A stretch of DNA of 64,000 nt from Methanobrevibacter millerae (GTDB lineage Archaea; Methanobacteriota; Methanobacteria; Methanobacteriales; Methanobacteriaceae), in contig NZ_FMXB01000002.1 of NCBI RefSeq assembly GCF_900103415.1, forward strand, positions 1 to 64,000, given 5' to 3'. The notes under the pieces are model-generated. The model searched no databases. It had not been told where the DNA came from and saw only the letters and a program-made list of their open reading frames with translations. Below are positions 1 to 10,051 of this stretch, one piece after another (positions within the stretch are counted from its first letter, which is position 1; each line of letters opens with the position of its first letter). The translations under genes were made by a program, and so were the position numbers.

Positions 1-2474
1 CATAAATCATAGACATCATCACCCATGAAGAATGCAGAAACATGATAATCACGGGCAATAAGGTCTGAAACATTGAAACTAACCTTACCGTCAACTAACG
101 TTTCAGTATAGGCGACACCAGCAATAGTTACATAAACAGGACCATTAATAGGCTCGGAAGTGTTCACATTAACGGTGATGTTGTCACCAACTGTAATGTC
201 GGCAACACTAACTGTAATGTTAGATGATTTTTTACTGAATACAGTGACATTAGTGACATTGGTGGCAGGATAATAATTATTGTCACCTGCATAGTATGCT
301 GTAATGTTATAATCGCCTGCAGCCAATCCGCTTACGGTTAAATTAGCTATTCCTTTATATGCAAAAGTGGTGTAGTTAGTTCCGCCCACATCCACAATGA
401 TTAAATCCGTAATATTGCTTGACAATGTTATAGTCATGTCTAAATTATGACCTACAATAATGTCTGAAGCGTTGATTATTATATCTGTAGTTAATTTGTA
501 AACCGTGAAATTGACCACTGCGAAGTTTTCATTGAAGAAATCATCACCGAGATACATTACAGTGACATTATAGACACCTTCTTCAAGGTTGCTTAATGTT
601 AAATTGGTGATTCCTCCTTCGAGATATTTGTAGTATACAGTTCCGCTTACGTTAATTAACATTTCACCGGTTACATTTTCATTTAAGGTAATATTGATGA
701 TTTCAGACATGTCTTTTGTTATGTCATCAACATCAACATCAACAGTAGTATTTAATTTAATTACAGTAAAATTGTTGGTTGCTTCCTTAAAGTCATATAT
801 ACTATCAGAATATGGAACGTAAACTGTGTAATTACCTTCTTTCATCCATGGAAGTATTAAAACTGCCTTATGAGTATTTGTATTAATCGTGACATCAAAT
901 TCTTCTCCATTGACATAAATGGTCACTTCACCTTTTGCATATTCAGGGAAAGTAACTGTAATGGTATTGTTTTCAATTACAGTAATCAAATTTTCCAAAT
1001 CGATTGACAGTTCATAATCGCTAATTTTATCAATGCCAATGATAAATGCGGAAGTGATTGCATCAGTATGGTTTTCATCACCTGCATAATTTACACGACT
1101 ACTGTGGTCTCCAGGCATTAGCTCAATAGGTAAAACAGCTTTATTTCCTATGATTTCACAGGAATGAGGAACATTATCAACATAAATTGTGATATTTCCG
1201 GTTGCGCCGTCAGTTATGTATACGGTAATATTAACTGATCGGTTTTCTATGCTGACTGAAGGAGATAAAACTGTTTTGATTTTAAATACGGTAAATACAG
1301 TTGAATTTGATTTAAACCGATATTTTGCATCAGTGAAATTGATTGAAACATCATGGTCTCCAACCTTTAAATCAGGGACATTCAATGTTGCGATTCCGTT
1401 TTTAACTTCAGCCTTTTGAGGATTGCCCTTATCGATTGTAATATTCACAAATCCTATTGCGTCTTTCGGAAGTCTGACAATGACTGTTGCGTTTTCGCCA
1501 ATAATGATGTCTTCAACAGTTACGTTTAATAAATAGTCATTTGTTGGAGGAATAACAATTGATTTGCTCGTAGTGTTTGCAAAGTATTTTCCGTCGCCGT
1601 AGTAATTGACATAAACTACATATGGACCCGGATAAACATTACTGACATCCAAAGTGGCTTTGCCGTTATCAATCGTTACGTTTTTACTGATTGTAGTCTT
1701 TATGTTGATTAATACATTTCCAGTCGCATCCTTAGGAACACTTACAACAATAGTGTTGTTTACAAATTCAATGGCTATTGTGGAATTGACTTTACTTACC
1801 TTAAATGTTTTAGTCAGGTTTTTGCTTTCATATTTATTGTAACCTTGATACAATACTGTAATGTTGTATGTTCCGGCAGCCAAATCGGCGATATTGAATG
1901 ATACAAAACCTTTGTTTATCGCTTGCGAGTATGTTCTTTGAGAGAAGTTTCCGAAAATCAGCACGTCATCGGTTGCATCCTCAGGAAGGGTAATGTTGAC
2001 AATTTCAATTTGGCCGACGTTAATGTCGGATACGTTGAAGTCTAAAATGTAGTCTTTTACCTTAACTACAGTAATGTTTAAGGCTAAACTGGCAGGGTTA
2101 TATCTGTCGTCTCCGCTGTATGAAATTGACGGGGAGTATTGCTGTGCTACAGGATATCCAATAATCGTTAAATTAGCTGAACCGTTTACCAGATTTTTGG
2201 TTGTAGAAACACCACGTGAAACAAATGTAATAGTTCCTGTTGCATCTTTAGGCAACTGAACTTTAAACGTTACGTTTTCTCCCACTTCAACAGGGTTTTT
2301 GTATTCAGGATCCAAAACAACGTCCAGTTTGGAAATTACAACGGAACCCGTTTGAGTTTTTAAAGCATATTTTCCTTTTTCTTCAAAGCTTACTAAATAT
2401 GGAAATGTACCGTAATATGGAGCGGTTATGTTGATAACGGCCACACCATTATTCACTTCTCCCTTGAATTCCTT
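1..2474 (-). pseudogene. Adhesin-like protein, C-terminal continuation beyond an in-frame stop (partial)
   Basis: This is the same reading frame as the adhesin-like gene at 2475-7568, directly after its amber codon. I read all 824 codons down to position 1 and found no further stop, so the frame runs off the window edge. The translation is more of the same Ig-like repeats of about 90 residues, with recurring NVTVxI strands and YxGDDxY turns, many N-x-T/S sequons and no frameshift. There is no convincing ribosome binding site or start just after the stop, so it would be translated only by readthrough, reinitiation, or if the stop is a sequence error. In an intact gene it would be the cell-wall-proximal stalk. 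I infer a recent nonsense mutation or a base-call error. Confidence 0.75.
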
Positions 2475-5400
2475 CTAGAAGATTGTAACTGTTACGTTTC
2501 CGGTTGCATTAGTAGGCAATTTGACGGTGAATGTAATGTTGTCCCTTACGTAATTCGGATCAGTTACGGTTACGTTAAAGAGATAATCATTTACAGGGGA
2601 TACCTTGAAGTTTCCGTAAACAGTATCGTCTTCATATTTCCTGTCATCAGTTAATGATACTGATAACTGATATTGACCTTCAGCAAGACCAGTTACATTA
2701 AACCAGCCCGTTCCGTTTACAACTGTAACGACCTGATTAACGTATGGGGTATTGTCAATCGTTATTGTTACGTTGCCTGAAACGTCTGTTGGCAAGGTGA
2801 TTCTGATTGTTTCGTTTTGACCGACGAAAATGTCAGTTGGAGTTACCGTGAACGGATATTCAGAAACCTTTTTAACGATTACTTCAATTACTTTGGTTCC
2901 GTTATGATACTTGTCATCACCTGAGAAGAATACGGTCGTATTGTATACTCCATGAGGCAAGCCCGGAATGATAACGCGAGCGGAGCCGTTTGTGACATTT
3001 GCTGTGTAGTTTGTGTTGTTAATGCTTACAGTTACGGTTACGTTACCTGTCGCATCGGTAGGCAATTGAATATTAATAGTTAAGTTCTCATCTACTTTAG
3101 GTTCGTTTGCTTCAACGTCAAACTTGTAGGATGATATTTTGGATACATAAAGGTTTCCGGATTTCGCGGATTCTTCATACTTGTCATTTCCTAAATAGGT
3201 AATAGTACAGAAGTATTCACCTTCAGCCAAGCCGATAACTGGGTGATATACGGTTCCGTTAACTACGCTTGCATATTCAAGAGTTCTGTTTCCAACTTTA
3301 ATGGTTACCTGATCACCATCGGTAGCGTTAGGTAAATATACTTCCACATAAGCAATGTCACCGACGTGAATATCGTCCCCTTTAACAATAAAGACATAAT
3401 CAGAAGTTTTATTACTGTTTAAGGTGATATTCTTTGATCCCGGTTCATATTTATAGTTTCCGCTGTAGTCTATTTTAACCGGATACTTAGTATTTGGAGA
3501 CAAACCGCCAACAGTACAATTAGCATGCCCATTTTTAACAGGAACACCTATATATGTTTGGCCATTTATAGTAATGTTAACATGACCGTCTGCATCAGCA
3601 GGGAAAGTTACTGTAATGTTTGCATGAGTAGCATTTGCGACTCCGTTAGGTATGAAATCATAGTTGATGATTTTTCTTACATAGAAATCTTCAAATAACC
3701 TGTTGTATGGCTCGTATTTCCTATCTCCACCGTATGTTGCGTTAATCGAATATTTTCCAACAGGCAATCCTGAAATGTTTATGGAACCGGTTCCATTCTT
3801 AAGGGTTATGTTATATTTTGAACCATTAATCAGCAATGTTACGTTTCCTGTTGTATCATCTTCGAAAGTGATTATAATCGTCGCATTATCACCGACATAT
3901 ATGTCTTTAGCGACTAAATTTGAGTAATAATTGTGGATTCTACTGACTTCCAAGGTATATTCCTTTTTAGCAGGGAGGAATTTTCTGTTTCCTTCATAAG
4001 TTACATTGAACCGATAGGTATTCCATTCCAAACCTGTGATGTTGAAAGTAGCCAGTCCCCTATCAATTTCTGCAGTGTAATTGGTATTGTTTATTCTTAA
4101 GGTAATGTTACCTGTTGCTTCATCATCAATCTTTACTGTTATTATTGCATCGTCATCAACATATATCGTATGATTATACTCAGCAATCATATTCGGAGAT
4201 ACCCTTTCAAGGTTGACAGTGAATGTTCTGTTACCATTCATATATTTACTATCATTTACCAGATATACTATACCGTCATATTTACCACTTAAAAGATTTG
4301 GAATGATGACAGTATCTTTACCTTTACTCATATGTGCAGTGTAGTTCTTGCCATCTATTTCAACATAAACATCTCCATCAATATCTTTCGGAAGTGAGAT
4401 GTTGACATATACATTTAAGTCTTCATCACTTGTTGCAGTTACATTGAATGAATATTCGGCAACATAATTTACCATGAAAGATGATGTATTTGTAGCTGTG
4501 TTATATATATCATCTTCTGCATATGTAGCAATTACGTTATAGAGACCTCTTGGAAGATCACTTATAGTGAATGTAGCTACAGTGTTATTGGCATAGCCGT
4601 AATATCTTGTTCCATTAACATCAAGTAAAACAATACCTTGTGCATCACGTGGAAGGATAACACTTATGGTTTCATTGGCACCTACAGTAATTGGTGCAGT
4701 TTGAATAATAATGGTCATGTTCTTCTTACTTACTAAAAATGAAGATGTCTTATTAGCTTCATAATACTTATCATCACCTAAATAATGTACCCTTACACTA
4801 GTATTACCTGCAGTACAATTACTTAAATATATGACAATGGAAGATTTATTGTAAAAAGTATATACCTTATCATCAACACCAACAAGTACTTTACCAGTAA
4901 TATCCTTACTTAAGTCTATTTTAACAGTAGCTATTTCACCTGCTTTAACATCAGTAGTAGTGATATTTATTTCAGGCTGATATTTATATACAGTAAATTT
5001 AGTAGAATTATAGCTGTCACTAAAGTATGCATTACCAGAATAATATCCATATACAGTATAGTTATTACCAGCTAAGCCAGATAGATTAACTAAACCAGTA
5101 CTATTTACTAACTTAACAATATACATATCATTATTTACAAATAGGAATACATTACCAGTAGTACCATTAGTAGTATTAACGGTAATAGTAGCTATATCAC
5201 CATAGTATATATCAGATGCATTAACAATTATAGTTGAATTACGAAGTTGTACCTCAATTTCCATATTTGCAGAAACAGTTTGATTATACTCATGATATGA
5301 TGCAACTACATTATATGTATTTGGAGCCATATTATATAATGTTAATACAGCAGTACCATTAATAAGAGTTACATTATAATGAATATCGTTTACAGCCAAA

Positions 5401-7568
5401 TCAATTGTACCATTGTATGTAGTGTTGACAACAGTTGTTGTAAATACTACCTTTTCACCATAGTTTGTTTGGTTGATTGTCAGATTTAATAATAAATAAA
5501 TAATTCCACCGGTTCCAACATGGCAATTTGCCAAACCACAGTTTTCATATCCTAAAGAAGTGACAACATGCTCTCCAAGAGCAATATTGCTGATATAGGA
5601 CACATAATGGGTATTGTTGAATGTTGTAGTCAAATTAGCGGAATCATATACGTTAATTACACTATTATTCACTTTAATGTAGTTTCCGTTATCATCCAAA
5701 ACGGCAGTATGGATTATCATGCTGCTTGTATTGATTAATATCGTTTTATTGTTTAAAGAATTTACATAAGTTTGAGATGTGATAGTTCCGTTGTTGAGGA
5801 TTAAACTATCGAAATTGTTTGAATTGAAGCTGGCAGTACCATTGTTATAAACAACATAATCGCCGTTTTTCGGACCAAACTGATTATTGGACTTTAAAGT
5901 TAGGGAAGCATGTTCGTCAATATAAACCCCCTTGGTTCCTGAGAATGTGGAAGATTCGATTAATCCGTCATTACCATACCAGTAAACGGAACCCAAATGA
6001 GCGACTGTGTCATAGAAAATGCTGTTTTCAATGATTCCTGAGTTTCCTCTCCAGTAAATGGATCTGCCCGTTATACCGTCATTTGAATTGAAAGTTGATC
6101 CTTGGATTTTACCTTCGGCACCATTCCAATATATAGCTCCACCCAATACAGCCTCGTTATCTGTGAATACGGAATTATAAACTTGACCGTTGGATGCGAC
6201 ATATATTGCCCCACCTTCAACAGTAGCATTATTGTTTTTAAAATTGGAAATAGATAAAGTAAATTTACCATTTGCAAAGTAGACAGCTCCTCCTTTATTA
6301 GCCCTGTTAGTTTCAAATGTAGGTCCCGTCATGGATACCCAGTTTGGTGTGTTTGAATAGACTGCACCACCATTGTTGGTAGCATTGTTGTTAGTGAAAA
6401 GGGAATTTGAAACTGTCAATCTACTTAAATCACGATGAAGGTAAACAGCACCCCCATCCACTGCGGTGTTGCTGTCAAAGTTTGCATTCGTAAGAGATGA
6501 AACACCTGATCTGGACAAAATCGCACCACCAAATGTACCGGCAGTGTTATTTGTGAAATTTACATTTTCCATTTCATAGTCACGAGATTTAATTGCTCCA
6601 CCTTCGCTTGTCGCATAATTATTTTCAAATACAGAATTATAAATTTTTAAAAGCTCGCCTTGACCAAAACATAAGGCTCCTCCATGAATCGCATGATTTG
6701 AATAGAATTCAGAATCTCTGATTGTCAATGGTCCGGAATATCTAATGGATCCACCTTCAGAAGTAGGAGCGGAGTTATTTACAAATTTTGAAGAGGTAAT
6801 ATTTACTCTAACATATTTATTAATTATTATAGCTCCACCACCCCTCTCATTTACATCAGTGGATACTGAATTATCCGCAAAAGTACAATTTTCAATGTTA
6901 ACATCATATCCATGTTGATAATTAGTAGGCGAAGCTATTTGAATAGCACCACCAAATACATTAGCAGTGTTATTTCTAAAAATAGAATCAGCGATAGTTA
7001 CCAGACTATCCTCTCTAGATTTTATATAAACCGCTCCCCCACCAGTTGAAGTAGAAGAAACGGAATTTGAGTCAAATGTACAGTTTATTATATTAATTGT
7101 AGTTTGTGCATTAATGGCTCCTCCACTACCCGTAGAATAACCATTTACAAAATTAATGTTTCTAAATGTTATGTTTTGATACGTTGATGCAATCTGGAAT
7201 ATTCTGGCGGAATTCTTTCCGTCAATCGTATATCCCTGACCGTCAATTATAACATTTGACTTGGTAATGGGTACACCACTTATATAAGAACTAGTATATT
7301 CATAATCTTTATACAAATAAATAACCGGACCGGAAGCAGTACGTATATCATCATATAAATTAGTGAACGTTCCGGATGCAGTTAAGATATCATCATCCTC
7401 TTGAGACAATGATAATATTTCGTCAATTTTAATGTCATCAGCAGAAATATCAATGTTGCCGGCATCAATATTGGCTGTTAAATTTTCAGTCAATTGTTCA
7501 TCATTATGTGTAGCCGATGCACTAGATATAGACATCATGACACAAATTACTAAACAAATCAATATCAA
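2475..7568 (-). CDS. Large adhesin-like surface protein, interrupted by an amber codon
   Basis: Secreted surface protein of 1697 residues as read. A hydrophobic signal peptide (about residues 1-20, ending SSASA) is followed by a right-handed beta-helix region (about residues 80-600) with 13 GGAI/GGAV/GGAL-type turns of the Chlamydia-Pmp/pectate-lyase kind. About eleven Ig-like repeats (about 690-1697) follow, with NVT strands and many N-glycosylation sequons. Proteins of this build are abundant in Methanobrevibacter and are thought to mediate cell-cell adhesion. The listed start is a TTG at 7566-7568. The frame stays open upstream, and an ATT at 7581-7583 gives a better signal-peptide start (I-K-F-K-K) at correct spacing from a GGGGGT site. 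The gene ends at TAG 2475-2477 while the frame continues to the window edge, so this is probably a truncated form of a larger adhesin. Confidence 0.85.
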   Translation of the reverse strand: MILICLVICVMMSISSASATHNDEQLTENLTANIDAGNIDISADDIKIDEILSLSQEDDDILTASGTFTNLYDDIRTASGPVIYLYKDYEYTSSYISGVPITKSNVIIDGQGYTIDGKNSARIFQIASTYQNITFRNINFVNGYSTGSGGAINAQTTINIINCTFDSNSVSSTSTGGGAVYIKSREDSLVTIADSIFRNNTANVFGGAIQIASPTNYQHGYDVNIENCTFADNSVSTDVNERGGGAIIINKYVRVNITSSKFVNNSAPTSEGGSIRYSGPLTIRDSEFYSNHAIHGGALCFGQGELLKIYNSVFENNYATSEGGAIKSRDYEMENVNFTNNTAGTFGGAILSRSGVSSLTNANFDSNTAVDGGAVYLHRDLSRLTVSNSLFTNNNATNNGGAVYSNTPNWVSMTGPTFETNRANKGGAVYFANGKFTLSISNFKNNNATVEGGAIYVASNGQVYNSVFTDNEAVLGGAIYWNGAEGKIQGSTFNSNDGITGRSIYWRGNSGIIENSIFYDTVAHLGSVYWYGNDGLIESSTFSGTKGVYIDEHASLTLKSNNQFGPKNGDYVVYNNGTASFNSNNFDSLILNNGTITSQTYVNSLNNKTILINTSSMIIHTAVLDDNGNYIKVNNSVINVYDSANLTTTFNNTHYVSYISNIALGEHVVTSLGYENCGLANCHVGTGGIIYLLLNLTINQTNYGEKVVFTTTVVNTTYNGTIDLAVNDIHYNVTLINGTAVLTLYNMAPNTYNVVASYHEYNQTVSANMEIEVQLRNSTIIVNASDIYYGDIATITVNTTNGTTGNVFLFVNNDMYIVKLVNSTGLVNLSGLAGNNYTVYGYYSGNAYFSDSYNSTKFTVYKYQPEINITTTDVKAGEIATVKIDLSKDITGKVLVGVDDKVYTFYNKSSIVIYLSNCTAGNTSVRVHYLGDDKYYEANKTSSFLVSKKNMTIIIQTAPITVGANETISVILPRDAQGIVLLDVNGTRYYGYANNTVATFTISDLPRGLYNVIATYAEDDIYNTATNTSSFMVNYVAEYSFNVTATSDEDLNVYVNISLPKDIDGDVYVEIDGKNYTAHMSKGKDTVIIPNLLSGKYDGIVYLVNDSKYMNGNRTFTVNLERVSPNMIAEYNHTIYVDDDAIITVKIDDEATGNITLRINNTNYTAEIDRGLATFNITGLEWNTYRFNVTYEGNRKFLPAKKEYTLEVSRIHNYYSNLVAKDIYVGDNATIIITFEDDTTGNVTLLINGSKYNITLKNGTGSINISGLPVGKYSINATYGGDRKYEPYNRLFEDFYVRKIINYDFIPNGVANATHANITVTFPADADGHVNITINGQTYIGVPVKNGHANCTVGGLSPNTKYPVKIDYSGNYKYEPGSKNITLNSNKTSDYVFIVKGDDIHVGDIAYVEVYLPNATDGDQVTIKVGNRTLEYASVVNGTVYHPVIGLAEGEYFCTITYLGNDKYEESAKSGNLYVSKISSYKFDVEANEPKVDENLTINIQLPTDATGNVTVTVSINNTNYTANVTNGSARVIIPGLPHGVYNTTVFFSGDDKYHNGTKVIEVIVKKVSEYPFTVTPTDIFVGQNETIRITLPTDVSGNVTITIDNTPYVNQVVTVVNGTGWFNVTGLAEGQYQLSVSLTDDRKYEDDTVYGNFKVSPVNDYLFNVTVTDPNYVRDNITFTVKLPTNATGNVTVTIF

Positions 7569-7589
7569 TTTTTTGAATTTAATAAATAA

Positions 7590-7595
7590 ACCCCC
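7590..7595 (-). promoter_or_regulatory. GGGGGT ribosome binding site of the adhesin gene
   Basis: GGGGGT on the minus strand is one mismatch from GGAGGT. It lies exactly 6 nt before an ATT codon (7581-7583) that is in frame with the adhesin. The surface protein gene at 63878 has the same hexamer with the same 6-nt spacing before a TTG start. This supports translation from the ATT, or loss of an original ATG/TTG/GTG at that place. Confidence 0.5.
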
Positions 7596-7720
7596 AATAT
7601 ATAACTTATTATAACAGATTATAATAAAATATTACAATTGCTAATGTCTTTAATATATGTTTTAAGTATATATATAGATATTGGAAAAAAAAGCTGAATT
7701 GAACAAATAATCTTAAATGT

Positions 7721-7740
7721 AAAAAAAAATGAAAAAAAAA
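7721..7740 (-). terminator. Oligo-T terminator of the comA-hdr operon
   Basis: Two runs of nine T (minus strand), separated by two bases, lie 10-30 nt after the hdrA stop codon. Archaeal RNA polymerase terminates on such T tracts without needing a stem. The gap 7584-7750 also holds an AT-rich TATA-like stretch (around 7660-7676) that probably serves the adhesin gene. Confidence 0.65.
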
Positions 7741-7750
7741 TGAATAAAAA

Positions 7751-10051
7751 TCAAAGATTTAATTCTTCGATTTTTTTGTCGAAATCCGTTAATTTACGTG
7801 CAAGTCCAGTGAAATATGGAATATAAACTTTTGAAAACATTATTCTTTCAGGATCCTCATTTAATTCACTTAAAGTTTCCTTAACCCTCTCGACTTTACG
7901 TTCAACCTCATCGTACATCAAATCACCAGGAAATTCACCAATGAATACGCCGTCAGCACCGTTTTCCAAGGCATACTTAATGTGGTTCGGCCTTACTCGA
8001 TTAACCGAAATTACCTTTATGATATGAATTGATTCAGGGTAGGATAATCTGTTTACTCCAATATTGTCTGCCGCAGTGTAGCCAATATTATCTAAAAAGA
8101 CCAAAATCATGCGCTCATCAGGCTGTTTTTTGGCTAAAACGCCATTGATTGTGGCCATAATCTTTTCATCGATGTTACCGTTGACATGAATTGCTTTCTG
8201 CATGCATCCGACCAGACATTTTCCGCATCCTGTACAGGCCATCGGGTCAATGTAGACCTCATCATCCTGAATGCTCATGGATTTGTACTTGCATCTCTCA
8301 ATGCAGTCTCCACAAAGTATACATTTTTCCTTGTCGATTTCTGCAATGAATGGCTCGATTTCAACACCACCGTAGTTATATTCACAAACCTTTGATGCTG
8401 AGGCTGTTGCCTGCATTATGGATTCGGTAATGTCCTTTGGATCCTGTGCGGTTCCGCAGACAAAGATTCCCTGAACGTCTGTTGTGACCGGCTTGATTTT
8501 GGGATGTGATTCCTTAATGAATCCGTCTTCGGTTGTTCCTATATTCAGGATTTCGGCGATTTCACGGGTACCGTCTGAAGGCTCCATGGCAGTTGACAAT
8601 ACCACCATATCGGCTTCGATTTCAATGAAATCACCTTTAAGGGTATCTTCAGTTCTGACTATGAAGCTGTCCCCTTTCTTAACGACCTCACCAGGTCTTC
8701 CACGGATAAATCTAACTTCGTTTTCCTGAGTATGCTTATAGTACTTTTCAAACATTCCGGGAGTCCTAACATCGGTATAACATATTACGACATCGGTATC
8801 AGGATTCTTATGCTTGATGATATTTGCATTTTTAAGGGCGACTGTACAGCATATTTTAGAGCAGTACCTGTGTCCGTCAGGCTTTTCATCCCTTGAACCT
8901 ACGCACTGTATCATCACGACCCTTTTCGGAACTTCGCCGTTGGATTTGAGGAGTTTGCCTTTTGTCGGACCGTTAACTCCTGTGATACGACCCAATTCTG
9001 ACTGTGTTATAACATCATCATAGCGGGTATATCCGTATTCTGGTCTTTTATCCATGTCAAATAGCTTATGGCCGGTTGCAACAATGATTGAACCTACCTG
9101 GAGAGGTATCTTTTCGCTTCTGCCCCGAAGCTTTATGGCACGCATATTGCAGACCTTTACGCAATTGCTGCATTTTGTACAGTTATCCATATCAATTACA
9201 TAAGATTCAGGATATGACTGACCGAATGGTCTGTATATTGCCTTTCTCATGGATAATCCATCATTCCAGTCATCGGGAACTTCAACTTCACATGCCTGTG
9301 CGCATTTTCCGCATGCGATACATCTTTCGGTATCGACATACCTCGGTGACTTTTCAACGATTAAATTGTATGTTCCGGCACGCCTTTCGGCTTCAATTAC
9401 CTTTGCATTGGTTAAAACCTCAATGTTGTCATTCCAGACAAGTTCATTAAGGATAGGATTCAAAAGACACATTCCGCACTCTTCAGCAATCTTTACAGGG
9501 GAGAAAACCTTACCGATTTTGGCCATGTGTCCTCCGATTGACGGTGACTGTTCAATCAGAGTGACTTTGGTTCCCTGCTTTGCCAATGATAAAGCAGCGT
9601 TCATACCGGCAATTCCGCCGCCGATAACTGCCACGTCATCGGGAGTCTGGCAATAGATCGGATCGACCGCATCTGACTGCTTAACCTTTTCGATTGAGGC
9701 GTTAATTAACGTTATTGCCTTGTGGGTTGCCTTTTTTGAATCGGAATGAACCCATGAGCACTGTTCACGTACATTGGCCATGTCCATCAGGTAAGGATTT
9801 AGAGGCTTTACGTAATCCTGAAATGTCTTTTCATGGCTTATCGGTGAACATGCCGCTACAACAACACGGTCAAGGTCGTAATCGAATATTGCATCACGGA
9901 TAATCTTACGGCCATTGAGGGAACATAAGTTCTCGAACTGCCCAACAAATTCAACATCAAGGGAGGCTCTGACTTCATCCAAATCGATTGTATCTGAAAT
10001 ATTTCCTCCACATTCACATAAAAACACGCCAACTTTCAAATCATTTCTCAT
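7751..10051 (-). CDS. hdrA: HdrA-type iron-sulfur flavoprotein with C-terminal MvhD-like domain
   Basis: FAD- and Fe-S-containing electron-transfer subunit of a heterodisulfide-reductase complex, expected in the cytoplasm. In order: N-terminal HdrA domain with the LCECGGNI motif (residues 11-18); a Rossmann FAD site VIGGGIAG (142-149); two ferredoxin clusters near C244-C254 and C291-C301; two more 4Fe-4S motifs at about 574-585 and 604-614; then a 126-residue tail (641-766). The tail aligns by eye with MvhD (YPxSIxIIKV, NGADGVFIG, FPGD) but contains no cysteine, so it cannot bind the usual [2Fe-2S] cluster. At 766 aa it is longer than the roughly 650-aa HdrA of the classical Mvh-Hdr complex and resembles HdrA2-type fusions. 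It overlaps hdrB by 4 nt (ATGA) and is the last gene of the comA operon. Whether it serves CoM-S-S-CoB reduction or CoM synthesis is open. Confidence 0.9.
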   Translation of the reverse strand: MRNDLKVGVFLCECGGNISDTIDLDEVRASLDVEFVGQFENLCSLNGRKIIRDAIFDYDLDRVVVAACSPISHEKTFQDYVKPLNPYLMDMANVREQCSWVHSDSKKATHKAITLINASIEKVKQSDAVDPIYCQTPDDVAVIGGGIAGMNAALSLAKQGTKVTLIEQSPSIGGHMAKIGKVFSPVKIAEECGMCLLNPILNELVWNDNIEVLTNAKVIEAERRAGTYNLIVEKSPRYVDTERCIACGKCAQACEVEVPDDWNDGLSMRKAIYRPFGQSYPESYVIDMDNCTKCSNCVKVCNMRAIKLRGRSEKIPLQVGSIIVATGHKLFDMDKRPEYGYTRYDDVITQSELGRITGVNGPTKGKLLKSNGEVPKRVVMIQCVGSRDEKPDGHRYCSKICCTVALKNANIIKHKNPDTDVVICYTDVRTPGMFEKYYKHTQENEVRFIRGRPGEVVKKGDSFIVRTEDTLKGDFIEIEADMVVLSTAMEPSDGTREIAEILNIGTTEDGFIKESHPKIKPVTTDVQGIFVCGTAQDPKDITESIMQATASASKVCEYNYGGVEIEPFIAEIDKEKCILCGDCIERCKYKSMSIQDDEVYIDPMACTGCGKCLVGCMQKAIHVNGNIDEKIMATINGVLAKKQPDERMILVFLDNIGYTAADNIGVNRLSYPESIHIIKVISVNRVRPNHIKYALENGADGVFIGEFPGDLMYDEVERKVERVKETLSELNEDPERIMFSKVYIPYFTGLARKLTDFDKKIEELNL

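Noticed and set aside
1189-2259. Plus-strand open frames inside the left adhesin region
   Set aside because: They are short, lack SD sites, have hydrophobic low-complexity content and run antisense to the verified minus-strand repeat frame.
2475-2477. TAG read as pyrrolysine
   Set aside because: No pylT, pylS or methylamine methyltransferase is in the window, the group is not known to use pyrrolysine, and an adhesin repeat is not a plausible place for it.
9088-9656. Plus-strand frames of 120 and 135 codons over hdrA
   Set aside because: They lie fully inside the well-supported hdrA gene on the other strand and show no domain or ribosome site.
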